A program made the translations under genes and the position numbers. Source: Aestuariibius sp. HNIBRBA575 (GTDB lineage: Bacteria > Pseudomonadota > Alphaproteobacteria > Rhodobacterales > Rhodobacteraceae). Taken from it: a DNA stretch of 64,000 bases. The stretch lies in assembly GCF_040932005.1 (NCBI RefSeq), contig NZ_CP162414.1, positions 2,135,501 to 2,199,500 of the forward strand, in the 5' to 3' direction. The notes beneath the pieces are model-generated. The model did no database searches and had not been told where the DNA came from. It was given only the letters and a program-made list of their open reading frames with translations. This document shows positions 53,006-62,617 of the stretch, piece after piece (position 1 is the first letter of the stretch; each line of letters begins with the position of its first letter).

Positions 53006-54463
53006 TCATTGGCCCAGCGCCGCCTTTAGGTTTGGATAAAGGGCGCGATATGTGTCATGCGCCCGGGCATAATCCGCAACCAAGTCAGCACGCGGCGCCA
53101 CCGTCCGCGCAATTTCTGGTTTGGTCATGATGGCCGCCAAATCCGCCCCGGGCTGCGCCGCCATGGCCAATCTTGCCGCCCCCAAAGCCGCGCCAAATTC
53201 GCCCTGCGCAGGAATGTCGATTTGGATATTAAGAACCGACGCCAACGTCTGAACCCAAAAATCGGATTTCGTCCCGCCCCCGATCGCCAAGAGCCGTTCA
53301 AACTTTGTGCCGGTCGCCTTTAACGCATCATGGCAATCGGCCAGCGCAAATGCGACGCCTTCCATGACGGCTTGGGTCATGTCCAGCGGCGTGGTTGTCA
53401 CATCCAGACCAATGAATGACCCGCGAATTGCGCTGTCATTATGCGGGGTCCGTTCCCCCGATAAATAGGGCAAAAACAGCAATCGCGACGGTCCTGAAAT
53501 GGTGTCAGGCAACGCGTTCGCTAAGTCTGCCGGCCTAGCGTTCAAAACCTCCGCCAACCAATTCAAACAATCGGTCGCGGCCAAAATCACGCCCATCTGA
53601 TACCAAGTATCCGGAACCGCATGACAAAACGTGTGAACAGCCGTTGCCGGATCAGGGGCGAACCGATCCTTGGCGGCCAATAGCACCCCAGACGTGCCCA
53701 ACGAAACAAAGCCATCGCCATCCTGAAAACAGCCAACACCACATGCCGCCGCAGCATTGTCCCCCGCGCCCCCAGCCACGATAACGGTGTTAGAAATTCC
53801 CCATTTTTCCTGCAATTCTCTGCGCAAATGCCCAGCTGGGGCTGTGCCTTCGACCAGAGTGGGCATTTGATCTGCGCGCATGTCACTGGCGTTCAACAAT
53901 TCAGGCGACCAATCACGCGCGCCCACATCCAACCACGCGGTGCCTGCTGCATCAGACATGTCCGACACATCCCCCCCCGTGAGCCAGAACCGCAGATAAT
54001 CTTTGGGCAGCAATACTTTGGCGATTTGGGCAAAGATGTCTGGTTCGTGTTTGGCAACCCAGGCCACCTTGGGGGCGGTAAATCCGGGGAACACAATATT
54101 TCCAGAGAGTTCCCGGACATGTTCAGCCGCATCCAGCTCTGCTGCTTGGGGTGTGGATCGCGTATCGTTCCACAACATACATGGCCGCAAAACGTTGAAA
54201 TCAGCATCCAGCAACGTGGCGCCATGCATATGCCCGCTGAGGCCGATCCCAGAAAGTGCAGCCAATTCCGTTGGATAGCTGCCCTGCAACGCCGCCAAAC
54301 ATGTTTCGCAGGCCGCGATCCAATCCGCCGGGTCCTGTTCGCTCCAACCGGAATGGGGATGGGACACGGAACAGGACGCCTCTGACCAGCCGATCACAGC
54401 GCCGCCTGAATCCACCAAAAGCGCCCGCAATCCGGACGTGCCAAGGTCTAACCCCAGAAACAT
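53006..54463 (-). CDS. xylB: Xylulokinase
   Basis: A 485-residue FGGY-family kinase phosphorylating D-xylulose to xylulose 5-phosphate. Markers are FLGLDLGTSGLRALLVD at the start, GLSGHMHGATLLD and LWNDTRS around the substrate site (Asp in LWND), and VAGGAGDNAAAACGVG in the ATP region. The length matches E. coli XylB (484). It is the first gene of the operon xylB-galM-di-haem peroxidase and has a well-formed promoter. The isomerase gene xylA is not in this window. Confidence 0.92.
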   Translation of the reverse strand: MFLGLDLGTSGLRALLVDSGGAVIGWSEASCSVSHPHSGWSEQDPADWIAACETCLAALQGSYPTELAALSGIGLSGHMHGATLLDADFNVLRPCMLWNDTRSTPQAAELDAAEHVRELSGNIVFPGFTAPKVAWVAKHEPDIFAQIAKVLLPKDYLRFWLTGGDVSDMSDAAGTAWLDVGARDWSPELLNASDMRADQMPTLVEGTAPAGHLRRELQEKWGISNTVIVAGGAGDNAAAACGVGCFQDGDGFVSLGTSGVLLAAKDRFAPDPATAVHTFCHAVPDTWYQMGVILAATDCLNWLAEVLNARPADLANALPDTISGPSRLLFLPYLSGERTPHNDSAIRGSFIGLDVTTTPLDMTQAVMEGVAFALADCHDALKATGTKFERLLAIGGGTKSDFWVQTLASVLNIQIDIPAQGEFGAALGAARLAMAAQPGADLAAIMTKPEIARTVAPRADLVADYARAHDTYRALYPNLKAALGQ

Positions 54464-54500
54464 AATGCCACTCCCTTGTGCATCTGCGATGCTGATCTTT

Positions 54501-54543
54501 ATTTCAGTTTGTGAAATTAATCATGGTCGCGCCGGTCTGTCAA
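54501..54543 (-). promoter_or_regulatory. xylB promoter with overlapping operator
   Basis: On the minus strand: TTGACA (54538-54543), 17-base spacer, TTAATT (54515-54520). The interrupted palindrome ATTTCA-GTTTG-TGAAAT at 54501-54517 overlaps the -10 and the start site, a natural place for repression by the ROK regulator. The start codon is about 38 bases further on. Confidence 0.6.
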
Positions 54544-54717
54544 CGTATTGGACACGCCACCAAGCGCTGAAAAAGACGCCATCACGCGCAAAAAGCAGGC
54601 GTTACGCACAAAAAACGGGCAAATCATCCCAATATGCCCCCCAATTCATCTGTTCCCGCTGTCGAAACGTTGCCCAATTTTCCAGCGCCGGGAACGTTTG
54701 TGGCGAAAGGTTTACAG

Positions 54718-55569
54718 ATGAACGCCCCGCTTAATAATTTGCCGCAATCGGCCCCACCCCCCGCTGCGCCACAACGCAGTATTGGGAATGCATCTGTGCA
54801 AATGGGGCGGGTCAACGGTCAGGCACGGCTGCGCGATCTGCATCAATCAGGGTCCGCCAAGGCGATTTTACCCCATCAACATAAGCCCCCCCCCACAGGT
54901 CCAGAGGTCGTGTTTTTAAACACTTCAGGCGGATTAACCGGGGGGGATCATCTGACATATGCGTTAAAGACCGGCGCAGATGTGCGGGTGACCGCCACCA
55001 CCCAGACCGCAGAACGCGCCTATCGCAGCCTTCACGGGGCGGCGCAAATGGACGTTTCTTTGCGGGTGGATGACGGCGGGCATTTGGATTGGCTGCCGCA
55101 GGAAACCATTCTGTTTAACCATGCAAATCTAAAACGCAAAACCCGGATTGATCTGTTTGGGACCGCCACCTGCCTTTGCGTTGAAACCATCATACTTGGC
55201 CGCTTTGCCATGGGGGAAAGCCTGACTCATCTGTCCCTACTGGATCAGCGGGAAATATGGCGGGACAATCGCCCCATTTTACTGGACCCGTTGCGGATCA
55301 CTGGGGCGACATTAACCGCTGGACCTGCGGCGCTTGGAGCCGCCCGTGCCATGGCCAGCGTCGCGATGATCACCCCAGATGCGGGCGATATTCTGGCCGC
55401 GTTGCGCGCCGAATTGACCGATCCTGATTGCAGCGCGTTTGCCTCGGCCTTTGACGGGAAATTGACCATCCGCATCACCGCATTGGACGGGATGCCGCTG
55501 CGTCGTCAGCTGATCCGAATTCTGGACATCCTACGCCCCGGGGCCCTGCCCCGCGTTTGGCAAATCTAA
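54718..55569 (+). CDS. ureD: Urease accessory protein UreD
   Basis: 283 residues from the ATG at 54718 (AAAGG site); an in-frame ATG 84 bases earlier adds an unconserved proline-rich stretch. UreD is the scaffold that binds apo-urease and recruits UreF and UreG for nickel insertion. Typical segments: VFLNTSGGLTGGDHL, TTQTAERAYRS and LDWLPQETILFNHANLKR. It begins the cluster ureDABCEF-DUF3995-ureG, all on the plus strand with gaps of 13 bases or less. Confidence 0.93.
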   Translation: MNAPLNNLPQSAPPPAAPQRSIGNASVQMGRVNGQARLRDLHQSGSAKAILPHQHKPPPTGPEVVFLNTSGGLTGGDHLTYALKTGADVRVTATTQTAERAYRSLHGAAQMDVSLRVDDGGHLDWLPQETILFNHANLKRKTRIDLFGTATCLCVETIILGRFAMGESLTHLSLLDQREIWRDNRPILLDPLRITGATLTAGPAALGAARAMASVAMITPDAGDILAALRAELTDPDCSAFASAFDGKLTIRITALDGMPLRRQLIRILDILRPGALPRVWQI

Positions 55570-55578
55570 GAGGACCAC

Positions 55579-55881
55579 ATGAACCTGACCCCCCGAGAAA
55601 AAGACAAGCTGTTGATCAGCCTCGCCGCCATGGTGGCCCGCGATCGGTTGAACCGCGGCGTCAAACTAAACCACCCCGAAAGCATTGCAATCATTACAGA
55701 TTTCGTCGTCGAAGGCGCAAGGGATGGGCGGTCTGTTGCGGATCTGATGTCTGCGGGGGCCCATGTCATAACAGCTGATCAATGTATGCCCGGCATTCCT
55801 GAAATGATCCATTCCGTTCAAGTCGAAGCCACCTTTCCGGACGGAACCAAATTGGTCACCGTTCACCACCCCATTCGTTAG
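55579..55881 (+). CDS. ureA: Urease subunit gamma
   Basis: A 100-residue structural subunit of the nickel enzyme that splits urea into ammonia and carbamate. Conserved segments are [26 protein letters not shown] (here LNHPESIA) and VTVHHPI at the C-terminus. Length is the family norm. It is followed by ureB 9 bases later. Confidence 0.97.
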   Translation: MNLTPREKDKLLISLAAMVARDRLNRGVKLNHPESIAIITDFVVEGARDGRSVADLMSAGAHVITADQCMPGIPEMIHSVQVEATFPDGTKLVTVHHPIR

Positions 55882-55890
55882 GTCCGTATC

Positions 55891-56208
55891 ATGTCAGACA
55901 CATTCATACCGGGTCAGATTTTCCCCGCTCAGGGCGCTGTGACGCTCAATGAAAATGCCGAAATGGTCACGATAATCGTCGCCAATACCGGTGATCGCCC
56001 TATTCAGGTCGGCAGCCATTACCATTTTGCAGAAACCAATGCCGGGTTGGAATTTGACCGGGCCGCAGCGCGTGGAACACGCCTGGACATTCCCGCCGGC
56101 ACCGCCGTTCGGTTTGAGCCCGGCCAATCGCGTGAGGTCCGGCTGATCCCCCTGTCTGGCACCCGTCGCGTGTTCGGATTTAACCAAGCCATCATGGGAG
56201 ACCTATAA
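55891..56208 (+). CDS. ureB: Urease subunit beta
   Basis: A 105-residue structural urease subunit: IPGQIFP near the start, [19 protein letters not shown] in the core and [14 protein letters not shown] at the end, all diagnostic. Its TAA overlaps the ureC ATG by one base (TAATG), so the two are translated together. Confidence 0.97.
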   Translation: MSDTFIPGQIFPAQGAVTLNENAEMVTIIVANTGDRPIQVGSHYHFAETNAGLEFDRAAARGTRLDIPAGTAVRFEPGQSREVRLIPLSGTRRVFGFNQAIMGDL

Positions 56209-57917
56209 TGCCCACATCCATGAACCGCGCTGAATATGCTGCGATGTTTGGCCCAACCACAGGCGACAAAGTCCGGCTGGGTGATACCGACATCATTATC
56301 GAAGTGGAACGGGACTTCACCACCTACGGCGATGAGGTGAAATTTGGCGGCGGCAAAGTGATCCGCGATGGCATGGGCCAAAGCCAGATCACCCGCGTTG
56401 AGGGGGCGATGGATACCGTGATCACCAATGCGTTGGTGCTGGATTATACTGGGATTTACAAAGCCGACATTGGCCTGCGGGATGGAAATATCGCCGCGAT
56501 TGGCAAGGCTGGAAACCCGGATACACAGCCCAATGTGGATGTGATCATCGGCCCCGGTACCGAAATCATCGCAGGCGAAGGCCGCATTTTAACCGCCGGT
56601 GGGATGGATGCGCATATCCATTTCATCTGCCCCCAACAGATCGACGATGCGCTGCATTCAGGCATCACCACGATGTTGGGCGGCGGCACAGGTCCGGCCC
56701 ATGGCACGCTGGCCACCACCTGTACGCCGGGGCCGTGGCATATCGGTCGGATGATGCAGGCGGCGGACGCATTTCCGATGAATCTGGCCTTTGCGGGCAA
56801 AGGAAACGCATCACAACCTGCGGGGTTAATCGAACAGATCAATGCCGGGGCTTGTGCGTTGAAATTGCACGAAGATTGGGGCACCACGCCCGGCGCAATT
56901 GATTGCTGCCTATCGGTGGCCGATGACATGGATGTGCAGGTGATGATCCACACTGACACCCTGAACGAAAGCGGCTTTGTCGAAAACACATTGGCCGCCA
57001 TCAAAGGCCGCACCATCCACGCCTTTCACACCGAAGGCGCGGGCGGCGGCCATGCCCCCGACATCATCAAAGTGGTGTCCGAAGAGAACGTCATTCCGTC
57101 CTCGACCAACCCCACAATGCCCTACACAATCAACACAATAGAAGAGCATCTGGACATGCTCATGGTCTGTCATCATCTGGATAATAAGGTGCCAGAGGAT
57201 GTCGCATTCGCCGAAAGCCGCATCCGGCGCGAAACCATTGCCGCAGAGGATATCCTGCATGACATGGGCGCGTTCAGCGTGATTTCCTCGGACAGTCAGG
57301 CCATGGGCCGTGTGGGCGAAGTCATCACACGCACATGGCAAACCGCCCATAAAATGAAGGTTCAGCGCGGCGCGCTGATCGATGAAGTTGGCGACAACGA
57401 TAATGCCCGCGCCAAGCGCTATATTGCGAAATACACCATCAACCCCGCCATCGCGCACGGCCTGTCGCCGCATATCGGATCGATTGAGATCGGCAAACGC
57501 GCCGATCTGGTCCTGTGGTCACCTGCGTTTTTCGGGGCCAAACCGGAAATGGTTCTGTTGGGTGGCACCATCGTTGTGGCGCAAATGGGCGATCCAAATG
57601 CGTCGATCCCCACCCCACAGCCCGTCTATACCCGCCCGATGTTTGGGGCCTATGGCCGGTCGGTGGAACGCAATGCCGTTGTGTTTGTGTCAGGCGCTGC
57701 GCAGGCCAATAATATCGGCGACACACTGGGGTTGGCCAAACAAACCCTGCCGGTGATCGGCACGCGCAATATCGGCAAATCGCAGATGAAACTGAACCAT
57801 GCCAAGCCGCAGATCGAGGTTGATCCAGAAACCTACGAAGTGCGCGCGGATGGGGAATTGCTGACCTGCGAACCGGCAACTGTCCTGCCGCTCGCGCAGC
57901 GTTACTTCATGTTTTAG
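56208..57917 (+). CDS. ureC: Urease subunit alpha (catalytic)
   Basis: A 569-residue amidohydrolase-fold catalytic subunit. The nickel ligands are all present: His136 and His138 (DAHIHFI), carbamylated Lys219 (ALKLHED), His248 (MIHTD), His274 ([11 protein letters not shown]) and Asp362 (SSDSQAMGR). The flap Cys-His pair C321/H322 (MVCHHL) is intact. The enzyme should be active once loaded with nickel by UreDEFG. Length matches Klebsiella UreC (567). Confidence 0.98.
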   Translation: MPTSMNRAEYAAMFGPTTGDKVRLGDTDIIIEVERDFTTYGDEVKFGGGKVIRDGMGQSQITRVEGAMDTVITNALVLDYTGIYKADIGLRDGNIAAIGKAGNPDTQPNVDVIIGPGTEIIAGEGRILTAGGMDAHIHFICPQQIDDALHSGITTMLGGGTGPAHGTLATTCTPGPWHIGRMMQAADAFPMNLAFAGKGNASQPAGLIEQINAGACALKLHEDWGTTPGAIDCCLSVADDMDVQVMIHTDTLNESGFVENTLAAIKGRTIHAFHTEGAGGGHAPDIIKVVSEENVIPSSTNPTMPYTINTIEEHLDMLMVCHHLDNKVPEDVAFAESRIRRETIAAEDILHDMGAFSVISSDSQAMGRVGEVITRTWQTAHKMKVQRGALIDEVGDNDNARAKRYIAKYTINPAIAHGLSPHIGSIEIGKRADLVLWSPAFFGAKPEMVLLGGTIVVAQMGDPNASIPTPQPVYTRPMFGAYGRSVERNAVVFVSGAAQANNIGDTLGLAKQTLPVIGTRNIGKSQMKLNHAKPQIEVDPETYEVRADGELLTCEPATVLPLAQRYFMF

Positions 57918-57925
57918 GGGGACAC

Positions 57926-58387
57926 ATGTCTGATTATCCAACCGCATATGCCATTGTTCTGGCCCCGGATGTGACCCAATCGCCGATGGATCAGGTGGTG
58001 CTGGACTACGACGCGCGCATCCTGCGTCGCAAACGGCTAACCTGTGACAGTGGCACACATTTTCTGGTGGATTTGCCCAAAACCACCAACCTGAATGCCG
58101 GCGATTGCCTGTCCACCGAAACGGGCCTAATCAAGGTGGTGGCCGCTGATGAACCTGTGCTGGAAATCACCGCCACTGATCCCGGCGCGCTGTCCCGGCT
58201 GGCCTGGCATATCGGCAATCGCCACACGCCCTGTCAGATCGAACCGGATCGGCTGATCATTCGCCAAGACCACGTGCTTGAGGAAATGTTGCATCTGTTG
58301 GGGGCGCATATCCACCGCATAACGGCCCCTTTTACCCCGGAAGGCGGGGCTTATGGCCATGGGCGCACCATGGGCCATTCACACTAG
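57926..58387 (+). CDS. ureE: Urease accessory protein UreE, nickel metallochaperone
   Basis: 153 residues: an N-terminal peptide-binding domain (LDYDARILRRKRL) and a C-terminal metal-binding domain with AWHIGNRHTPCQIE and DHVLEEMLHLLGAHI. The C-terminus ends MGHSH, carrying only a few His, unlike the ten-His tail of Klebsiella UreE, so nickel storage capacity is low. A strong AGGGGG site precedes the ATG. Confidence 0.92.
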   Translation: MSDYPTAYAIVLAPDVTQSPMDQVVLDYDARILRRKRLTCDSGTHFLVDLPKTTNLNAGDCLSTETGLIKVVAADEPVLEITATDPGALSRLAWHIGNRHTPCQIEPDRLIIRQDHVLEEMLHLLGAHIHRITAPFTPEGGAYGHGRTMGHSH

Positions 58388-58399
58388 GATAATGGCCCT

Positions 58400-59032
58400 A
58401 TGCGCGATCTTTTGACCTTAACCCAATGGTTGTCCCCTGCCTTTCCAACCGGGGCCTTTGCCTATTCTCATGGGTTAGAGGCGGCGATGGCGCAGGGCCA
58501 GATTTCGAATGCGGACACACTATTTGAATGGCTGTCCGATATCCTGACCTATGGCGCAGGCTGGCAGGATGCAGTGATTTTGGCACAGGCCCTTGCTGCG
58601 GATGCAGATTACGCATTGCTGGCCGATTACGCGACCGCATTGCAATCCTCGGCTGGGCGACGAAACGAAACCCTAAATCAAGGCACCGCTTTGGCGCGCA
58701 CGGTGTCACATATCACCGGACAGACCATTGCCCCGGCCCCTTTGCCGGTTGTTCTGGGCCAAGCCGCCGCCACGTTTGCGGTGTCTAACCAGCAGATCAT
58801 CGCGCTTTACCTGCACAGCTTTGCCTCTAACCTGACATCCGTGGGGGTGCGTTTTGTGCCATTGGGCCAAACCCAAGGCCAACAGGTGCTGGACAAATTA
58901 CACCCAATCATTGCCGATATCGCCCTAAAGGCGGCAATGTCGGATTTAGAGGATCTGGGCGGTGCAGCGATCGGCGCTGATATGGCGGCCATGGCTCAGG
59001 AAACGTTGGATGTAAGGTTGTTCAAATCATGA
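58400..59032 (+). CDS. ureF: Urease accessory protein UreF
   Basis: A 210-residue all-helical protein that acts with UreD and UreG as a gate for nickel delivery. Conserved parts: QWLSPAFPTGAFAYSHGLE near the start and LYLHSFASNLTSVGVRFVPLGQT in the second half. Its stop overlaps the DUF3995 start by four bases (ATGA). Confidence 0.93.
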   Translation: MRDLLTLTQWLSPAFPTGAFAYSHGLEAAMAQGQISNADTLFEWLSDILTYGAGWQDAVILAQALAADADYALLADYATALQSSAGRRNETLNQGTALARTVSHITGQTIAPAPLPVVLGQAAATFAVSNQQIIALYLHSFASNLTSVGVRFVPLGQTQGQQVLDKLHPIIADIALKAAMSDLEDLGGAAIGADMAAMAQETLDVRLFKS

Positions 59033-59433
59033 TCTGGATTTTATCGGGTGTTTTGCTGATCTTGGCCGGGCTTCATATCATGTGGGGATTGGGCATTTGG
59101 TGGCCCAATCGCGACGAAGCTGCGCTCGCGCGGACCATTGCCGGGTTCAAAGGCATCGACAGGATGCCCGGCGCCATTCCCTGCGCCATTGTTGCGGTTG
59201 CCCTTCTTGCTGCGGCGCGCTGGCCACATCTGGAGGATGGTTTTCTGCGCAATTTGGGGATGTTTGGGTTTGCCGCGGTGTTTTTGGGACGCGGATCTAT
59301 CGGGTTCACCCAAAAATGGGCCGACATCACCCCTGAACAGCCATTTCGCCGGTTGGATCGGCACTATTTTTCACCGCTCTGCCTGCTGATTGGGGCGGGC
59401 TATTCCCTCTTGTTATTACAGGCTCTTACATGA
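59029..59433 (+). CDS. DUF3995 membrane protein embedded in the urease operon
   Basis: 134 residues with four hydrophobic helices (about 2-22, 48-66, 78-95 and 110-132). The DUF3995 pattern is visible: [21 protein letters not shown] and [14 protein letters not shown]. It overlaps ureF and ureG by four bases on each side, so all three are translationally coupled. The family has no established function. The placement suggests a role in urea or nickel handling, but the gene is not a known urease accessory factor. Confidence 0.85.
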   Translation: MIWILSGVLLILAGLHIMWGLGIWWPNRDEAALARTIAGFKGIDRMPGAIPCAIVAVALLAAARWPHLEDGFLRNLGMFGFAAVFLGRGSIGFTQKWADITPEQPFRRLDRHYFSPLCLLIGAGYSLLLLQALT

Positions 59434-60065
59434 CCAAACAGATACATAACGGCCCCTTGCGCGTTGGAATTGGTGGGCCGGTCGGGGCCGGGAAAACATC
59501 CCTCACCGAAGCCTTGGCCCGCGCCCTGGCAGCACGCTGTTCCATGGCCGTGATCACCAATGACATCTACACAAGCGAGGACGCAGAAGCATTGGTGCGC
59601 GCACAGGTTCTGCCAGCCGACCGTATCCGGGGCGTGGAAACTGGCGGATGCCCCCATACCGCCATTCGAGAAGATGCCTCTATCAATCTGGCGGCCATTG
59701 ATGAATTGAACACCGCCTTTCCAGATCTGGATTTGATCCTGATCGAAAGTGGCGGCGATAATCTAGCAGCCACCTTTAGCCCGGAACTGGCGGATCTGAC
59801 GATCTATGTGATCGACACAGCGGCGGGACAGGATATTCCACGCAAACGTGGGCCGGGATTGACGAAATCGGACCTGCTATTTGTCAACAAAACCGACCTG
59901 GCACCCTATGTTGGTGTGGATTTGACCCAACTGGATCACGACACGCAAACCGCACGTTCCACGCGCCCCTATATTCTAGGGGCTGTGCGCGACAATAACG
60001 GCATCGACGACGTCGTTACCTTTTTGAAAACCCAAGGCGGTCTGTCGCTTTCACCTAGTGCCTAG
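59430..60065 (+). CDS. ureG: Urease accessory GTPase UreG
   Basis: A 211-residue SIMIBI-class GTPase that delivers nickel to urease. P-loop [10 protein letters not shown] (about 16-25), the nickel-binding Cys-Pro-His in [13 protein letters not shown] (about 73-85), ESGGDNL in the switch region and [10 protein letters not shown] as the guanine-specificity motif. The length is the family norm. It ends the urease cluster. Confidence 0.97.
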   Translation: MTKQIHNGPLRVGIGGPVGAGKTSLTEALARALAARCSMAVITNDIYTSEDAEALVRAQVLPADRIRGVETGGCPHTAIREDASINLAAIDELNTAFPDLDLILIESGGDNLAATFSPELADLTIYVIDTAAGQDIPRKRGPGLTKSDLLFVNKTDLAPYVGVDLTQLDHDTQTARSTRPYILGAVRDNNGIDDVVTFLKTQGGLSLSPSA

Positions 60066-60079
60066 GCCCGGAGCGGCAC

Positions 60080-60259
60080 TCACTTTTTATTGTCACGCGC
60101 CGCTTTTTCTTCTTTGGTCAGCTTGTTGTTCCAAACGTTGTTGCTCAGCCCTAGCTCGGCTTTGGCGGGTTTGGTTTTACCAACGCTGACTTTGCCACCC
60201 TTGTTCAGATATTCCTGAATAAGCGCGTCATCTGTGGATTCTTTTTGTACATGTTTCAT
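60080..60259 (-). CDS. Small basic protein (59 aa), unknown function
   Basis: 59 residues, beginning MKHVQKESTD and ending KEEKAARDNKK, with 13 Lys, no Cys and no hydrophobic helix. It contains a central GGKVSVGKTKPAK and NNVWNNKLTKEEK. Coding character is good, but the ribosome site is weak. It is too short for many gene finders. It converges on ureG with a 14-base gap. It may bind nucleic acid given its charge; no family is named with confidence. Confidence 0.6.
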   Translation of the reverse strand: MKHVQKESTDDALIQEYLNKGGKVSVGKTKPAKAELGLSNNVWNNKLTKEEKAARDNKK

Positions 60260-60348
60260 AGAGAAATCTTAGACCGGGGCGGATCTGAATGTCACGGGGT
60301 TTGATCGCGTGACTTCAAACTGTCACATGCGCGAGGACCAGCGCGCAA

Positions 60349-60849
60349 TCAATACGGAACGATGCGGTCTGCAGAGATGGCATAGGCAATATCCGCAAGC
60401 TGCGTCGAAATGGATGATGTTCCAAACATTCCGATCACATTCACCGGCTCATATAGCCCGGCGGTCTGGTATGGGTCCTGCGTGGTGACAAAAACCAGTT
60501 GATTGGCAGGTGGGGGTGGCACATGCACACATGCCCCAACAAAAGGCACCAGAATAAAGGCGGTGACCCCGGTGCCCGAATAATCGATTGGCACGATAAA
60601 CCCCGGCAGCCGCACGACCTGCCCGTTCCAATCGGTGCGCACCCCGTTGGATTGCGGCTGTTGGGACGACATGGGCGGCTGATCATGATCAATCAAATCC
60701 TGCAGCATTGGCGGCATAGCCACCTGCCCGTCCGGTATTAAATCGGTCCATTCCAGATCGACAAAGTCTTCTGCTTGGGCCAGCGAAGGCAGCGTTGCAA
60801 ACGCCCCCAACCCTGCCAGTAATGCGCGCCGGTCCAAATCCTGTTTCAC
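60349..60849 (-). CDS. DUF3299 exported protein, second copy (ZrgD-like)
   Basis: 166 residues from a GTG that overlaps the preceding DUF3299 stop (GTGA). The N-terminal DRRALLAGLGAFATLPSLAQA looks like a Tat or Sec signal. The DUF3299 core has RLPGFIVPIDYSGTGVTAFILVPFVGACVHVPPPPANQLVFV, with a conserved Cys-x-His. It is a tandem paralog of the gene just upstream. The family accompanies the Zrg zinc-linked ABC system of Vibrio; its biochemical role is not known. Confidence 0.82.
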   Translation of the reverse strand: MKQDLDRRALLAGLGAFATLPSLAQAEDFVDLEWTDLIPDGQVAMPPMLQDLIDHDQPPMSSQQPQSNGVRTDWNGQVVRLPGFIVPIDYSGTGVTAFILVPFVGACVHVPPPPANQLVFVTTQDPYQTAGLYEPVNVIGMFGTSSISTQLADIAYAISADRIVPY

Positions 60850-61349
60850 CAGACATAGACCTCCATGTCGTCGGCGCGCAGCGTATACCCGGTTTCGGCA
60901 ACCTCGGTGGATTGCAATTCGTGTTGCATCAGCCCGGTGACCCACACAGCATCCCATAGGTTATCGCTGGGCCAAGGCGTCTGTGTGGTCACAAACACCA
61001 ATTGATTGGGCGGCGGGGGCGGAACATGCAGACAGGCCCCGACATAGGGCACCAGCACAAACGACGTGACACCACTGGTCGATATATCAATCGGAATGAT
61101 GAACCCCGGCATTTTGATATAGGCCCCATCCAAGGTGGGGTTCAATTTCGTCGCATTGCTATCAAAAACCGGCTGCCAGATGTCATTGCGTTCATCCATG
61201 ACGCCTTCGGAAATGATTTCTGAATAGGGCACCCCCGGTGGGATCAGATCATCCCAGGTGATTTCGATGGGAATATCCGCCATCGCCACCTTTGGCAGCG
61301 CCGTGGCCGCCGCCACAGAAAGCAGGAGATTGCGCCGTGACAAATCCAT
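60846..61349 (-). CDS. DUF3299 exported protein, first copy (ZrgD-like)
   Basis: 167 residues from the ATG at 61349 with a GAGGTG site; the open frame extends upstream into the permease gene. The signal is SRRNLLLSVAAATALPKVAMA, a twin-arginine-like leader. The core has KMPGFIIPIDISTSGVTSFVLVPYVGACLHVPPPP and NQLVFVTTQ. About half its residues match the second copy, so the pair arose by duplication. Both sit after the FtsX-type permease in one operon. Confidence 0.83.
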   Translation of the reverse strand: MDLSRRNLLLSVAAATALPKVAMADIPIEITWDDLIPPGVPYSEIISEGVMDERNDIWQPVFDSNATKLNPTLDGAYIKMPGFIIPIDISTSGVTSFVLVPYVGACLHVPPPPPNQLVFVTTQTPWPSDNLWDAVWVTGLMQHELQSTEVAETGYTLRADDMEVYVW

Positions 61350-61366
61350 TTCGCACCTCTGAAAGT

Positions 61367-62617
61367 CTAAATCCGAACCATCATACCATCGGCCAACGAC
61401 ATCCGGTAGGCACGCAACGCCGGGATCATGCTCACAATTGCGCCAGCGACAACAACCCCCAGCAAAACCCATGCCTCTCGCCATGTTGGCGGCTCGATCG
61501 GTAAATACAAACCAAAGGCATTGTCGATCATTGGTTGGCCAACAAATAACCCCACATACAGCAAAAACAGCCCTAAAACCGCGCCAAGTGCTGCCATCAG
61601 AACCGCCTCTAGGACCAGTAGGGTCAGCACCACAATTGGCCGCGCGCCCATTGCGCGAAAAATCGCCATTTCCCGACGACGTTCGTTCAAACTGGAAAAA
61701 ATCGTCGCCATCATGCCTATCAGGGCGGTGACAACCACCATCGCCGATACCCCAATCAACGCCGTTTCAGCGATCCCAACGATCTGCCACAACTCTTGTA
61801 GGGCGACGCCGGGTAAAATCGCCAAAAGCGGCTCTTGGGGGTATTCATTGATGGCCCGCTGCAGGCTGAACACACGCAGCCTGCTTTTGACGCCGACCAA
61901 CGCGGCGGTTACCGCCTGAGGATGCAGGTCCATTTGTCGGATAACATCTGGTGATGTGGATTGCCCCGGAATTTGCGCCCCGTTTTGCCAATCCACATGG
62001 ATGGCTTCGATGGCGCGCAAACTGACGATCACGGTGCGATCCACTGGTGTGCCGGTTTTTTCCAGAATGCCAGAGACGCGAAATGGCTGATCTTTGTGCT
62101 GCGTAAACGAGGCCAGCCCATGTGCCACAACAATGGGATCACCGACATTATAGCCCAGCGCAGTGGCGACATCTGCCCCGATCACCGTGTCAAACAGGTC
62201 CGACATGACCGCGCCATCAGCCACGACCAAAGATTGGCCTGAACGGTATTTATACCGGTCAAAAAACGCTGTTGTTGTCCCCATGACGCGAAATTTCCGG
62301 TGGCTGTCGCCTAACGAAATCGGAACGATCCAATCAACATCGGGGCGCGCTGCGATGTCTTGATAGCTTTGCCAGGTCATGTTGTTGGTCGCATTGCCAA
62401 TCCGAAAAACCGAATAAAGCAGCAATTGAACCGACCCGGACCGCGCCCCAACGATCAAATCGGTCCCCGAAATTGTATCTGCGAAGCTGGCTTTGGCGCC
62501 GGTGCGGATTTTTTCCACTCCTAAAAACAATGCAACAGACAGGGCGATGGCCAAAATGGTCATGAACACCGTCAATGCGCGCGCACTCAGCGATCCCCAA
62601 GCAAGTCTAAGTATCAT
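61367..62617 (-). CDS. FtsX/MacB-type ABC transporter permease (ZrgB-like)
   Basis: 416 residues from the ATG at 62617; it overlaps the ATPase stop by 11 bases. One N-terminal helix (about 15-38), a long periplasmic MacB-like core (about 40-270) and three C-terminal helices with MIGMMATIFSSLNERRREMAIFRAMGARPIVVLTLLVLEAV, the FtsX signature. Such proteins work as mechanotransmitters rather than classical importers. In this operon it pairs with the ATPase and the His/Asp-rich protein. Confidence 0.87.
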   Translation of the reverse strand: MILRLAWGSLSARALTVFMTILAIALSVALFLGVEKIRTGAKASFADTISGTDLIVGARSGSVQLLLYSVFRIGNATNNMTWQSYQDIAARPDVDWIVPISLGDSHRKFRVMGTTTAFFDRYKYRSGQSLVVADGAVMSDLFDTVIGADVATALGYNVGDPIVVAHGLASFTQHKDQPFRVSGILEKTGTPVDRTVIVSLRAIEAIHVDWQNGAQIPGQSTSPDVIRQMDLHPQAVTAALVGVKSRLRVFSLQRAINEYPQEPLLAILPGVALQELWQIVGIAETALIGVSAMVVVTALIGMMATIFSSLNERRREMAIFRAMGARPIVVLTLLVLEAVLMAALGAVLGLFLLYVGLFVGQPMIDNAFGLYLPIEPPTWREAWVLLGVVVAGAIVSMIPALRAYRMSLADGMMVRI

